A stretch of 14,851 nucleotides of DNA from contig CAZCZZ010000078.1 of assembly GCA_964503335.1 (NCBI GenBank), positions 1-14,851 on the forward strand, given 5' to 3'. The number at the start of each line of letters is the position of its first letter. Position 1 is the stretch's first letter. This document shows positions 1 through 8,768 of the stretch, one piece after another. This DNA comes from CAZCZZ01 sp964503335 (GTDB lineage: Bacteria; Verrucomicrobiota; Kiritimatiellia; CAIVKH01). The position numbers and the translations under genes were made by a program. The notes below the pieces were generated by a model. That model searched no databases. It was not told the DNA's origin and was given only the letters and a program-made list of their open reading frames with translations.

Positions 1-5
1 CCCCA

Positions 6-23
6 TGTAGGCCAAATCCTACA
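6..23. repeat. Short perfect inverted repeat upstream of the giant gene
   Basis: TGTAGG at 6-11 and CCTACA at 18-23 are exact reverse complements around a 6-base spacer, giving a small hairpin or dyad. It lies just upstream of the candidate promoter of the 2266-residue protein. There is no T-run after either arm, so it is a poor intrinsic terminator. It could be an operator, the end of a REP-like palindrome continuing outside the window, or chance. The arms are directly visible; any function is inference. Confidence 0.4.
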
Positions 24-33
24 GGTAAACCGC

Positions 34-61
34 TTCACAAATACAAAAAAGACCCTATTGT
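34..61 (+). promoter_or_regulatory. Candidate sigma70-type promoter for the giant exported protein
   Basis: TTCACA at 34-39 (one mismatch to the TTGACA -35 box) and TATTGT at 56-61 (two mismatches to TATAAT) are separated by 16 bases. This lies 33 bases before the GTG start at 95, leaving a short leader that contains the ribosome binding site. The stretch is A-rich between the boxes. The match is modest and promoter rules for the presumed phylum are not well known to me, so this is a suggestion only. Confidence 0.3.
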
Positions 62-82
62 ACCGGTTCAACAACCAGTTTT

Positions 83-86
83 GGAG
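83..86 (+). promoter_or_regulatory. Ribosome binding site fixing a GTG start
   Basis: GGAG at 83-86 is 8 bases before the GTG at 95. The reading from that GTG begins directly with a textbook signal peptide (MFRSSSVLYVLSVLFL), so this site decides the start. No in-frame ATG lies nearby. Confidence 0.7.
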
Positions 87-94
87 TCCTTTCC

Positions 95-3000
95 GTGTTT
101 CGTTCATCCTCGGTCTTATACGTCCTATCGGTCCTATTCCTCTCCCTCTCTTCTTTCGCCCAAGCCTTCCCCACCTGGATCGGCGTCTACGGCACCACCC
201 AACGCCACAACACTCAGAACCCGGGAACCTTCACCGTCCTTATAAATGAGGACAGCCCAACACTCCGCGCCGAAGTCGGAATCCGCGTAAACAATGGGTC
301 CTATCAGACCTATCCAATGTCCTATTCCGGCAAAGCAGACATCAACTCCAGATGGACCTACACGCCGCCAGCCGCCTACACCAGCGGCACGGTCGTCACG
401 TACTACTTCCACGGCTTCGATGGAGCCGGCGCACACATCTATGACAATGCGGGTGGCGCCAACTTCAGCTTCACTGTGGCACCCGCGCCTGCGCTGCAAT
501 GGATCGGCAACGTGTCGCACTGGCCGCCGAGCGGGCAGATTGACCCACCGGACGACTTCTGGGTGAACATTGAGAGCTGGCCCGCCGGGTCAGCGTCCGG
601 CGGCATCGTGCTCTTCACCACGAACAATTGGGCCAGCGCGTCCGAGGCCCAACTCACGCCGGATGGAACGCAGGGCAATAACGACAAGTGGCACGCCCTC
701 CTTGGTCGCTTTGTCGGCAACACCCGCATGCAGTATGCGGTTCGGGTTCAAGGAAAGAACGGCAGCAGCATCTGGAACAGCGCCGGTGGAACAAACTACC
801 CGGCGACATGGAATGCAGGGCGGGCCGTGCAGTGGGTGGGGAACACACGCAGTTGGCCGACGCCGGCGAACCTGACGTCGTCCAATTCGGTCTGGATCGA
901 CACCGAAAGCTGGCCGGTAGGTGCCGCGATGAAAGCGCAGCTCGAGTACTCGGTGGGCGGCGGCCTCTGGTACGCGGACAATCTCGAGTGGAGCGGAATT
1001 ATTGGGAACAACGACGCATGGCATCTGAATATAGGAGCCTTGCCACCCGGCAAGACGTTGACCTATCGCGTAAAGGTGACAGACGGACTCGGTGCAACGC
1101 GCCTTGATCCCGTCACCAACTGGATCGCCGCCGCGGTGCCCGGCAGCGCGAGCGACGCGGACAGTGACCTGCTGCCCGACGCATGGGAGCTCTTCTGGAA
1201 TGGCAACCTGCAGCAACACCATCGCACGAACACCGAGCAGGATGGGCCGCAAGGGCTGCCCTTCGACAACGCGCTGGAGTGGCATATCGGGCTGGAACCC
1301 ACCCACTCGAACTCAGCGACCGATGTCGCCCTGGCGTGGCAGCCCGGTCTGCCCGTGCAGGGTGGCGTGATCCGCTTTAGTTACGCAACCAACGCGAGCA
1401 CCGCGATCCAGAATCCGATTCGGCTGGAGGGAACGTTCAGCGGAGGATCCGGGGGAATCCTTGCGACGAACCTGGTGTTCAACCCCCAGCGCGGGCGCTA
1501 CGAAGTCACGCTCTCGCTTCCCGCATCCACCCAACTTCTCGCGACCGTATCGGGCGTGGGCACCAACCGGGACAATAACAGGGGACTGAATTGGCCCGTG
1601 CGCATCCGGCTCCCGCAGGCGGGCGAGGTCCCGGACACCGACACGGACGGACTTCCCGACGCCTGGGAATACACCTACGCCCTCGACCCTTTCGACAGCA
1701 CCGGAGCGAACGGTGCGAATGGGGATCCGGATGGTGATGGCGTCAGCAATCTGGACGAACTCCGGAATGGAACCGATCCGAGATCCGCTGTGCGCACCGT
1801 ACGAATCAAGGCAACCACCACGACACCCGCGCAAGGCTCTCTCCGCGCCGAGGCTTACGCATCCATGGACATGAACGACGAGCCAATCTGCCGCCTGTCC
1901 TTCGCCATCGGCAATCCGGGCTGGCCCCTCGATGTCACGTCGCCGCTTCCCGGCCTGACCCATTGGACCAATCGGTCCTATTGGATCGTCTACCACGACG
2001 CAAACAACAACAACCGGCGTGAAATGTCAGAGGCCGGAGCCCATCACGAGGCGGCCATGATTCCGGCAGGCGGTCTTGCTTTCATGGACGTGGGCTTGAC
2101 GACTTCGTTTCCGCTCTACGACGACGCCACGAAGGACCAGAACAAGGCGACGCGATGGAACATCAGCGTCGTCGGAGCGGCCATGATCGAAGCCCGCGCG
2201 AATGAACCGACGGCCTCCGATGGATTTATCCCTGTGCCCGGAGATTACAATGGCGACCGGCTGTCTGACTTCGCGGAGATGAATCCTTCCACCTTCGTGT
2301 GGAACATCCGGTTGAACGGAAGCGTCATCACGAACACATTCACCTATGGCTATCCGGGCTGCGTCCCTGTGCCGGCCGACTATGACGGCGATGGAAGGAC
2401 AGACATCGCGGTGGTCCACACCAACTCCTTGTTGTGGTTCATCCAGCAGAGCACAGCCGGTTATCGCACGTTCAATTTCGGGTTTCCGGGGTGTCAGTCT
2501 GTTCCGGCCGACTACGATGGCGACGCGAAGGCGGACCCGGCGGTCTATCACACGGCCAGCAACCGTTTCTACATCGCACGGACGACCGCTGGATTCACAA
2601 ACTTCGTGTACGGCTTCCCGACGGTCCGCCCGATCGTGCGCGACTACGACGGCGACGGCCGCGCGGACGTAGCGGTTTTCCATCCCGCCACAGCGACTTG
2701 GTACATCTCGCGATCCCGCGACGGTGCTCTCCAGCGCGTGTACGGATGGAACGGGCCGAAGCTGGCGCCTGCGGATTTCGACGGTGATCTCAAGGCAGAC
2801 CTGACGGTGTATGACCAGCCGCAAGGGGCGTGGTATATCAACCGGAGCAGGTTGACGGATGCCAATCCCCTCAAGCAGTGGAACACGACCTACGGCTTCT
2901 ACGATGCCGACCCCGTGCCGGCTGACTACGACGGCGATGGGATCGCGGATATTGCAGTCAGACTGGCGGGCAGCGCATGGAGCTTCTTCCCATCGGCCAG

Positions 3001-6000
3001 CGCCGACTACGACAGCGACGGACTTCCGAATGAATATGAACGCGGCACCTACCTTACGGACTCCTTGGATGCGGACACGGATGACGACGCGCTGACCGAC
3101 GGCGAGGAAGTCCGGTTCGGCACAGATCCACGGAAGGCGAGCCCCGACACGGATGGAGATGGACTTCTGGACGACATCGAAACCTATCTCCTTGGATCAA
3201 ATCCGGACTCCGTCGACACCGACGGCGACAGCATCGCGGATGGTTCCATGGACCCCGACGGTCTAGGTATGTTGCGCGCCGGGCCCGACACGGCAATCCG
3301 CGATTTGGCCCCCGAGAGCCTTCCGTCCATGATCGCTGACAAGCAGTACAACACCATCATCATGGTAGAAGACGCAAAGGGACGACCGACACTGGCCTGC
3401 CTCGCAAAGAACGCAGCTGGCAGTAATCACGTCTATGTCGCTCGCTGCTTCGAAGATCGTCCCGCCGGCACGAATCTCTGGCGCGAGTCATACTACGGCT
3501 GGGAAGCCTTCGGATCATCCCTTCGGGACTCCGGCGTTTCGACAAACGTGACGGGAGCCAAAGATCTGGGCATGGATCTTCTGTCGGATGGATCGCCTGT
3601 TGTCGCCTGGATAGTTCACGGAAACGCATTGACCAATCCGGCCACGGTCGCGCTCTGGAATCCGAGAGACCAAGCGTGGCGCCACATTGCCGGCCCCGGG
3701 CAAGGGAACGCGCTTCCATCGATTGATAAGATTGCAGTGGCTACGGACAAAGCGAGGGCGCTTGTCTACGTTGCCTACGACTCCATGGTCGGGTCGGCGC
3801 GAGACGTTGTGGTCCGGAAGTGGGACGGGAAGACATGGCAGGCCGTCGGCGCGGGGATCTTTAATCGAGGACTCGATACAGTCAGGCAGCTTCGCGTCGC
3901 GGTGGATCCATCCGGCGCTGTCTTCGTCGGCGCCCATTATTCATCGGGAGCATTCACTGTGCGGAAGTGGAACGGGTCATCCTGGATTCCAGTCGATAAC
4001 ATAAGTGACGTCGTCAAGTCCGGCACCGGGACGGGATACGACACGGACATGAAGCTGTCGCCCGATGGAATCCCGTACGCGACCTGGTCACCACCGGGAG
4101 TTCACGGGCGCTACCTGCGACGGTTCATCGGCGGCGCATGGTCCGGCCTCGGCGGCTCAGACTTGGGATGGGGGCTTGCACTGACCAATGTGACGCCAAC
4201 TGAACAAGGCAGCATCGCTTTCGATCAGTATGCATCGCCCCGGGTTGCGTGGACCGAGTATGCGCCCGCCCAAGCCTCCCAAAGGCGCCTCTTCATCAAG
4301 AGATGGATTGGAACGGGATGGGCGCCCGCCGGCTCGTCCATGAACAAGCTCGGCGTCAACACCAGCGGCAGACTTATCGATGAACTGGCTTTCACATGGG
4401 GAGCCCGTGCACCGACGATCGCATATGCCGCGATGCGTGGAACCACGACGACGGTGGCGCGTGTGTCCAACTACCTCCAGGACAGCGACGGTGACGGACA
4501 CAGCGACGCCTTCGAGCAGTCTCACAAGAATTTGATCAACAACGTGGACACCGACGGCGACGGCTTCCAGGACTGGTGGGAAGACTTCTACGGCTTCAAC
4601 AAGAGTGTCCCCGATTCCAAGACCGCGAACGCTGACGGCGACGAACTCACCGATTGGGAAGAGTATCTCGCCCACACCAATCCAAAGGACGAACGACCCG
4701 ACACCGACGGCGACGGACTCAGCGATGACGCCGAAAGAAGAAACGGCACAAGTCCGACACGCACCGACACCGACGCCGACCACGTTCCCGACAACGAGGA
4801 ACTAACCATCGGCACCTCCGCCACCGGAGAAGACTCAGACCAGGACGGCCTGATCGACGGATGGGAAACCTTGAACGGAACCGACCCGCTCGACGACGGC
4901 AGCATCAATGCGTACAACGGACCACAAGGCGACGCCGACGGCGACGGGGTTAGGAACATCGCGCAACATGATCGAGAAGACGAACCCGATAGACTGGACC
5001 GCTACGTGCGCTTTGTCCCTACGCAATCCAAGGCCATAAGGGTGAGGATGACCATCGGTGACCCGAGTCCCAGCCACTCGGAGAGTTACAGAATGACTCT
5101 TGGATTCTGGTCCGTTGTGAGCCCAATAGGCTCTGTAATTTCCGAGGTGAATACGTATGACCCCATCTACACTGGGAAGAAGTATTCCGCTTCAATCCAG
5201 CATGTGAGGTCCAGTCAATCACCACCTGACTTGGACTATCAGGCAGAGTTGGCTCCTCAGGACGCAGACCCGACAGTCGGATTCATTGCGACACCCGGAA
5301 CCCTCCTTGGGGTTCACAACGACGTATCCAAGACGTGGTTCTCCCAAGAGGAAACGATCTACCCGGTACGAATCGACCTCCTGATGGATGTCAATCGGGA
5401 CGGGTTTGCAGTGTCGACAGACGACGCCATTGAAGAAACCCGGGGTGCAATTCTGATAGCTGGCGATCCCTCGCTCGAGCCACTCATGGTTCACCTCGTA
5501 GCTCACGGAACATTGACAGATGGAACAGTCACATTGGAACAAACATCAGGGCCTGCACTGGCCATATATTCTGATCCCCGAGCGATTTCCCCGATTTCCT
5601 TGCCCAAGACGTGGCCCATCACCGAATTCCTAACCAAAAGCAAAACGCTGTACACCCGTGCCAGCAATGCGGGCACCGCGCTCTTGCATGTGCGCCTAAC
5701 GCACCACTCGGCAAGTTGCGCCGATTCGGTCGTCATGAACGTCATAGGGCTCGACATAACGGAAGTTGCATCAGGTCAGCTTCCGGGGCGAGAGTGCCAA
5801 AGACTTCCCACAGCGTTCTACAAAGACGAAGCGGATAACCCGATGCTCATTGCCACCCGACAAGGGCGAAATGCACATCTCACAGTTCACGCTTCTGTCT
5901 TGCCATCCGACGCGACCGCAGCGTACGTCGGGATTCGTAGAGTTGGCGAATCGACCATTCTCGCCTCCTCCAACATCATTCCCGGAGTAACCCCAACCCG

Positions 6001-6895
6001 TCTGCAATATGACGCGTATGAGGGGCGCGAGATCTACGAAATCGTAGGCGGGGTTGATCTCGATGGCGATAGACAGCTCGACAACTCGGAGGCAACCATG
6101 GTCTTTGAGAAGACGCCCAGGACTGATGCCCATGGCAACCCGGCCACAGCGGGATTGGAGTATTTGGACAAAATCATCGTTGTTACGGAAAGCCAGTTCC
6201 AAAATTCGAAAGACTACATTATAGGGCTGAACCAGCTCGGCACGGACTACGCCGGAGATCTGATCGAGACTTTCGGCAGGGGATCAACCGTTGTCCATGA
6301 GGCCGGTCTGGTCCCCAACCAAGTCATTTCGACGGCGACACCAGGATTGTCTCATCATATCGGGGCGAAGTGGGATTCAAATTGCGCGGACACAACCTAC
6401 AGGTTCCGGTTCGGAGATGGGACGGAGGCCTCGGACGATGTGGAGGACTCCACCGCCCTTTCTCAAGTAGTCGATTCCGTCATACATGCGAACTTAGAAG
6501 CTCTGCTTGTGGCCGGATCTGCGGATTGGCACGAGAGCTCGGCCATCACATTTTCCGAGTCGAAAGACTTCTTCGTAACGGAAAAGCCGCTTATCGGAAT
6601 AAATGAACTCGGTAACGCTTTTGGAAAGGTGAACATCACCGGAGAACTCCGAATCAAGTGTCGAACAACAAGTGCCAGCACGCTCGAAGTCAGCCAGGTG
6701 AACATCATTGGGTCATTCGATGATCTCTATGACTTCGCCTACGGGGGCGGCGATAGAGCGAGACAGGCGTCCTTGGTACAAGCTGGACATGCAACACTGT
6801 CGACGTCCACAGAACCATCCGGAAAGCTGTTCTTTACTCGAGTTGAATTTGCCACGGGTTGGAGAACAAGAATTGGAACGTACACAAGACCATGA
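95..6895 (+). CDS. Giant exported mosaic protein with calcium-binding and FG-GAP-like repeats
   Basis: A 2266-residue secreted or surface protein with no recognised catalytic site. Residues 1-24 are a signal peptide ending SSFAQA. Residues about 25-346 hold three repeats of roughly 105 residues, each opening with a W-I/V-G motif; the second and third share an ESWP..A motif, which suggests beta-sandwich, possibly carbohydrate-binding, domains. Asp-rich, thrombospondin type 3-like calcium blocks lie near 351-395, 513-567, 970-1060 and 1463-1630. Six FG-GAP/VCBS-like repeats have DYDGD-type loops starting at 717, 762, 806, 850, 894 and 944. Residues about 1064-1462 contain recurring KW.G..W motifs (VRKWDGKTWQAVG, VRKWNGSSWIPV), fitting a beta-propeller. 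Residues about 1635-2266 are unassigned and include DVNRDG and DLDGD loops. The start is GTG with a good ribosome binding site. The stop overlaps the next gene's ATG, implying coupled translation. Adhesion or polysaccharide binding is plausible but unproven. Confidence 0.93.
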   Translation: MFRSSSVLYVLSVLFLSLSSFAQAFPTWIGVYGTTQRHNTQNPGTFTVLINEDSPTLRAEVGIRVNNGSYQTYPMSYSGKADINSRWTYTPPAAYTSGTVVTYYFHGFDGAGAHIYDNAGGANFSFTVAPAPALQWIGNVSHWPPSGQIDPPDDFWVNIESWPAGSASGGIVLFTTNNWASASEAQLTPDGTQGNNDKWHALLGRFVGNTRMQYAVRVQGKNGSSIWNSAGGTNYPATWNAGRAVQWVGNTRSWPTPANLTSSNSVWIDTESWPVGAAMKAQLEYSVGGGLWYADNLEWSGIIGNNDAWHLNIGALPPGKTLTYRVKVTDGLGATRLDPVTNWIAAAVPGSASDADSDLLPDAWELFWNGNLQQHHRTNTEQDGPQGLPFDNALEWHIGLEPTHSNSATDVALAWQPGLPVQGGVIRFSYATNASTAIQNPIRLEGTFSGGSGGILATNLVFNPQRGRYEVTLSLPASTQLLATVSGVGTNRDNNRGLNWPVRIRLPQAGEVPDTDTDGLPDAWEYTYALDPFDSTGANGANGDPDGDGVSNLDELRNGTDPRSAVRTVRIKATTTTPAQGSLRAEAYASMDMNDEPICRLSFAIGNPGWPLDVTSPLPGLTHWTNRSYWIVYHDANNNNRREMSEAGAHHEAAMIPAGGLAFMDVGLTTSFPLYDDATKDQNKATRWNISVVGAAMIEARANEPTASDGFIPVPGDYNGDRLSDFAEMNPSTFVWNIRLNGSVITNTFTYGYPGCVPVPADYDGDGRTDIAVVHTNSLLWFIQQSTAGYRTFNFGFPGCQSVPADYDGDAKADPAVYHTASNRFYIARTTAGFTNFVYGFPTVRPIVRDYDGDGRADVAVFHPATATWYISRSRDGALQRVYGWNGPKLAPADFDGDLKADLTVYDQPQGAWYINRSRLTDANPLKQWNTTYGFYDADPVPADYDGDGIADIAVRLAGSAWSFFPSASADYDSDGLPNEYERGTYLTDSLDADTDDDALTDGEEVRFGTDPRKASPDTDGDGLLDDIETYLLGSNPDSVDTDGDSIADGSMDPDGLGMLRAGPDTAIRDLAPESLPSMIADKQYNTIIMVEDAKGRPTLACLAKNAAGSNHVYVARCFEDRPAGTNLWRESYYGWEAFGSSLRDSGVSTNVTGAKDLGMDLLSDGSPVVAWIVHGNALTNPATVALWNPRDQAWRHIAGPGQGNALPSIDKIAVATDKARALVYVAYDSMVGSARDVVVRKWDGKTWQAVGAGIFNRGLDTVRQLRVAVDPSGAVFVGAHYSSGAFTVRKWNGSSWIPVDNISDVVKSGTGTGYDTDMKLSPDGIPYATWSPPGVHGRYLRRFIGGAWSGLGGSDLGWGLALTNVTPTEQGSIAFDQYASPRVAWTEYAPAQASQRRLFIKRWIGTGWAPAGSSMNKLGVNTSGRLIDELAFTWGARAPTIAYAAMRGTTTTVARVSNYLQDSDGDGHSDAFEQSHKNLINNVDTDGDGFQDWWEDFYGFNKSVPDSKTANADGDELTDWEEYLAHTNPKDERPDTDGDGLSDDAERRNGTSPTRTDTDADHVPDNEELTIGTSATGEDSDQDGLIDGWETLNGTDPLDDGSINAYNGPQGDADGDGVRNIAQHDREDEPDRLDRYVRFVPTQSKAIRVRMTIGDPSPSHSESYRMTLGFWSVVSPIGSVISEVNTYDPIYTGKKYSASIQHVRSSQSPPDLDYQAELAPQDADPTVGFIATPGTLLGVHNDVSKTWFSQEETIYPVRIDLLMDVNRDGFAVSTDDAIEETRGAILIAGDPSLEPLMVHLVAHGTLTDGTVTLEQTSGPALAIYSDPRAISPISLPKTWPITEFLTKSKTLYTRASNAGTALLHVRLTHHSASCADSVVMNVIGLDITEVASGQLPGRECQRLPTAFYKDEADNPMLIATRQGRNAHLTVHASVLPSDATAAYVGIRRVGESTILASSNIIPGVTPTRLQYDAYEGREIYEIVGGVDLDGDRQLDNSEATMVFEKTPRTDAHGNPATAGLEYLDKIIVVTESQFQNSKDYIIGLNQLGTDYAGDLIETFGRGSTVVHEAGLVPNQVISTATPGLSHHIGAKWDSNCADTTYRFRFGDGTEASDDVEDSTALSQVVDSVIHANLEALLVAGSADWHESSAITFSESKDFFVTEKPLIGINELGNAFGKVNITGELRIKCRTTSASTLEVSQVNIIGSFDDLYDFAYGGGDRARQASLVQAGHATLSTSTEPSGKLFFTRVEFATGWRTRIGTYTRP
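2243..3000 (+). repeat. Six tandem FG-GAP/VCBS-like repeats inside the giant gene
   Basis: Six units of about 45 codons (spacings 45, 44, 44, 44 and 50) each carry a D-Y/F-D/N-G-D loop: GDYNGDRLSD, ADYDGDGRTD, ADYDGDAKAD, RDYDGDGRAD, ADFDGDLKAD and ADYDGDGIAD. A short strand pattern (W or F plus YI) and a Y/F-G-F/Y-P turn follow most units. Such repeats form calcium-binding blades in extracellular proteins. The same unit type recurs in the gene at 8769-10391. Confidence 0.85.
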
Positions 6896-7770
6896 AACTG
6901 TCCGCACCAATCTGCGTAGCGCTACTTGGCTATTTCGGGAGCTCCTCATTTCCCACTAGTCTTGCTGCTGGTGACGAACCGCTTATCCCGTGCTCTGAGC
7001 TTGCACAGGAACTAAACTTCCCGTCAGGGATGCTAATCGCAAGCAATTTGACGGGGAATGCGCACGCGATGCATGGGACAGGAGTAATAGAAGCGTGGGA
7101 ATATTCATCGGCAACTGGGCACATCTTTGCCCCCATATCTTTACTGGTCACGCGCGATGGGCTTATTGTAACCGAGAAGTTGACCCGCGACGCCGAGGAA
7201 CTCTTGGCGCGGACACCCGAATCGTCTGCGGTTAGGCGCATCTCGGTCGGACTCGACGCAAAGGGCTATATATACGGGGCTGCGGGACCCGGAGGCTCCG
7301 AAACCATCCTGGCGGTCAATCTTCCTGGCGCGAATCTTGATCTGCAAATCAAGTTGAGCGTTCCTGCCGAAACCCCGCTAGATCGCATCGAGCAATCGAG
7401 TTCCTACTATCGATTGGTCACTGATGGTGGATCGCTGCTCGAAGACGCGCTGCTATCGACCGCAAGTCAAGCAGTGGATCGAATTCTCAGCACGGACAGA
7501 ACGAAAAACTATACAGGCGCATCAATATCGCATGAGGACGTGATCGTACCGTCAACGCCCCCCCGAGCCAATTCATGGTCGGGAGACCTCGCGCCACCCG
7601 CATCTTCGCCCCCGTTAGTGTCGAAGCAGTCGAGCCATGCCAATGACACCGCACCGACAAAAGGCGGACAGAGGCTCGTGGTCGCCCTCATTCTTGTCGC
7701 GATTGCCCTGGCCGTTCTGTTTTACAGGCTACGAAAGCGAAGAAGAGCCACGAACGCCACTCAACAATAG
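6892..7770 (+). CDS. Exported protein with C-terminal membrane anchor, function unknown
   Basis: A 292-residue protein I do not recognise. The ATG at 6892 overlaps the upstream stop as ATGA, the classic arrangement for translational coupling; a TTG in frame at 6859 is less likely because it delays the signal peptide. MKLSAPICVALLGYFG starts the signal sequence, with likely cleavage near SLAAGD. The body to about residue 215 has no clear motif. A Pro/Ser-rich linker (about 217-261) leads to a hydrophobic helix (about 262-278, LVVALILVAIALAVLFY) and a basic tail RLRKRRR, the layout of a type I membrane protein or a C-terminal sorting signal of PEP-CTERM type without the PEP motif. The body would face outside and the last 14 residues the cytoplasm. 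Coupling suggests it works in fixed ratio with the giant protein, as anchor, partner or protective factor. Sampled base composition here is lower in GC than in the first part of the giant gene. Confidence 0.85.
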   Translation: MKLSAPICVALLGYFGSSSFPTSLAAGDEPLIPCSELAQELNFPSGMLIASNLTGNAHAMHGTGVIEAWEYSSATGHIFAPISLLVTRDGLIVTEKLTRDAEELLARTPESSAVRRISVGLDAKGYIYGAAGPGGSETILAVNLPGANLDLQIKLSVPAETPLDRIEQSSSYYRLVTDGGSLLEDALLSTASQAVDRILSTDRTKNYTGASISHEDVIVPSTPPRANSWSGDLAPPASSPPLVSKQSSHANDTAPTKGGQRLVVALILVAIALAVLFYRLRKRRRATNATQQ

Positions 7771-7830
7771 TGCGCACAGAGTCAAATTCGACCCCGTGGG
7801 CAAGAATTCGCCAGAAGACTCCAGGCACGT

Positions 7831-7863
7831 GCTTATGCCTCGCGGCACAGAGGGAGCATAAGC
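7831..7863. repeat. Inverted repeat between genes 2 and 3, possible weak terminator
   Basis: GCTTATGC at 7831-7838 and GCATAAGC at 7856-7863 are perfect complements around a 17-base loop. CTC at 7839-7841 and GAG at 7850-7852 can extend the stem with a bulge. The 3' flank is CTCATTCCTT, with no real T-run, so termination would be inefficient. It may separate the genes 1-2 transcript from genes 3-4, or be a regulator site or processing hairpin. Confidence 0.45.
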
Positions 7864-7920
7864 CTCATTCCTTCAGGGTCTCATTGGTGGACATGTTTAA
7901 TAAAGGTAAGGACGCCCAGC

Positions 7921-8763
7921 ATGAATAGGAGCACGAGACCGATAAGCACATTGAGTCCGCAAAGGGTGAGCCGTGGTAGACTGAGGGTCGCGGGATTCAT
8001 CGCACTGCTGAGTCTGCTCCCCGGAAGAGCTGTGCCGAACACCATTGACCAATCACAAGGTCTCGTCGACAGCTGCATGGACAACGCTGCTTGTGACTGC
8101 TCAGGGCAGACGTTCGTCGCAGGTGTTGATGGGTATCTGACAACGATTAGGGTTGCAGTCTCGGGTGACAAATGGCCCGGCAGCTTTCCGTATGGCAGCG
8201 ACCAGAGGATCCGACTGCGGCGCGTCACGCCGTCCGGAATACCCGCGGCGGACGCTGTCGCCACAGGCGAGTTTTCACGCGCGGTTGTAAGCCTGAACGC
8301 AACCAATTGGATCAGTGTTGAGCTTAAGCCGCCATACAGGCAAACGCGTGGCGAGAGTCTCTGCTTCATGCTCGAGGGCCTGAGCGGTGGCGGGTCGAAC
8401 GGCTGGAACAACTTTGGTGTGTCCATGTCCAACGCCTATACGAATGGTCACCGCTTCACATATATGCAGATCGGGAATAGCACCAACTACTTCCCCGCGT
8501 CAAACGACATGGCATTCCAAACAGTGGTCACTACAGGGCCGGAGATTGCCGTTGTGTCTGTGGAGGGCGGAGTCCTCTCGATGGGGGTCTTTTCGGTTTC
8601 GACAGGCAATGTCTACAGCCTTGAAGCAGCTAGCAACATAACCGATGAGGCTTGGGTGACATTAGGCAGCTCAAACGCCTGGAACATAATCATGGGCGAG
8701 TCCGAGAGTCACTTCTTTAGGTTGAGAATCTCTGGGCCGATCCCGATTGAGGCACCCCGCTAA
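7921..8763 (+). CDS. Exported jelly-roll-like protein, function unknown
   Basis: A 280-residue protein. AAGGA at 7908-7912 sits 8 bases before the ATG and supports this start despite a long basic lead before the hydrophobic core VAGFIALLSLL; cleavage is likely near GRA|VPN. Residues about 40-200 run from DQSQG through a QTFVAGVDGYLTTIRVAVSG motif, typical of the exported beta-sandwich (choice-of-anchor-like) domains abundant in Verrucomicrobiota-type bacteria. A cysteine cluster (CMDNAACDC) precedes it, which is unusual. The last ~70 residues carry VYSLEAASNITDEAWVTLG and end with FFRLRIS, a C-terminal module also seen in the gene at 13924-14851. No catalytic residues are recognised. It is followed after 5 bases by the next gene, so the two are probably cotranscribed. 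Confidence 0.85.
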   Translation: MNRSTRPISTLSPQRVSRGRLRVAGFIALLSLLPGRAVPNTIDQSQGLVDSCMDNAACDCSGQTFVAGVDGYLTTIRVAVSGDKWPGSFPYGSDQRIRLRRVTPSGIPAADAVATGEFSRAVVSLNATNWISVELKPPYRQTRGESLCFMLEGLSGGGSNGWNNFGVSMSNAYTNGHRFTYMQIGNSTNYFPASNDMAFQTVVTTGPEIAVVSVEGGVLSMGVFSVSTGNVYSLEAASNITDEAWVTLGSSNAWNIIMGESESHFFRLRISGPIPIEAPR

Positions 8764-8768
8764 CGGTC

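Noticed and set aside
590..3937. Several minus-strand frames of 120-265 codons opposite the giant gene
   Set aside because: All lie opposite well-supported coding sequence with clear domains; typical of GC-rich antisense.
4157..4783. 208-codon Val/Gly-rich minus-strand frame
   Set aside because: Shadow of the Asp/Gly-rich calcium repeats of the giant gene.
6859..6891. Earlier TTG start for the anchored protein
   Set aside because: It adds 11 polar residues before the signal peptide; the ATG at 6892 forms the ATGA overlap.
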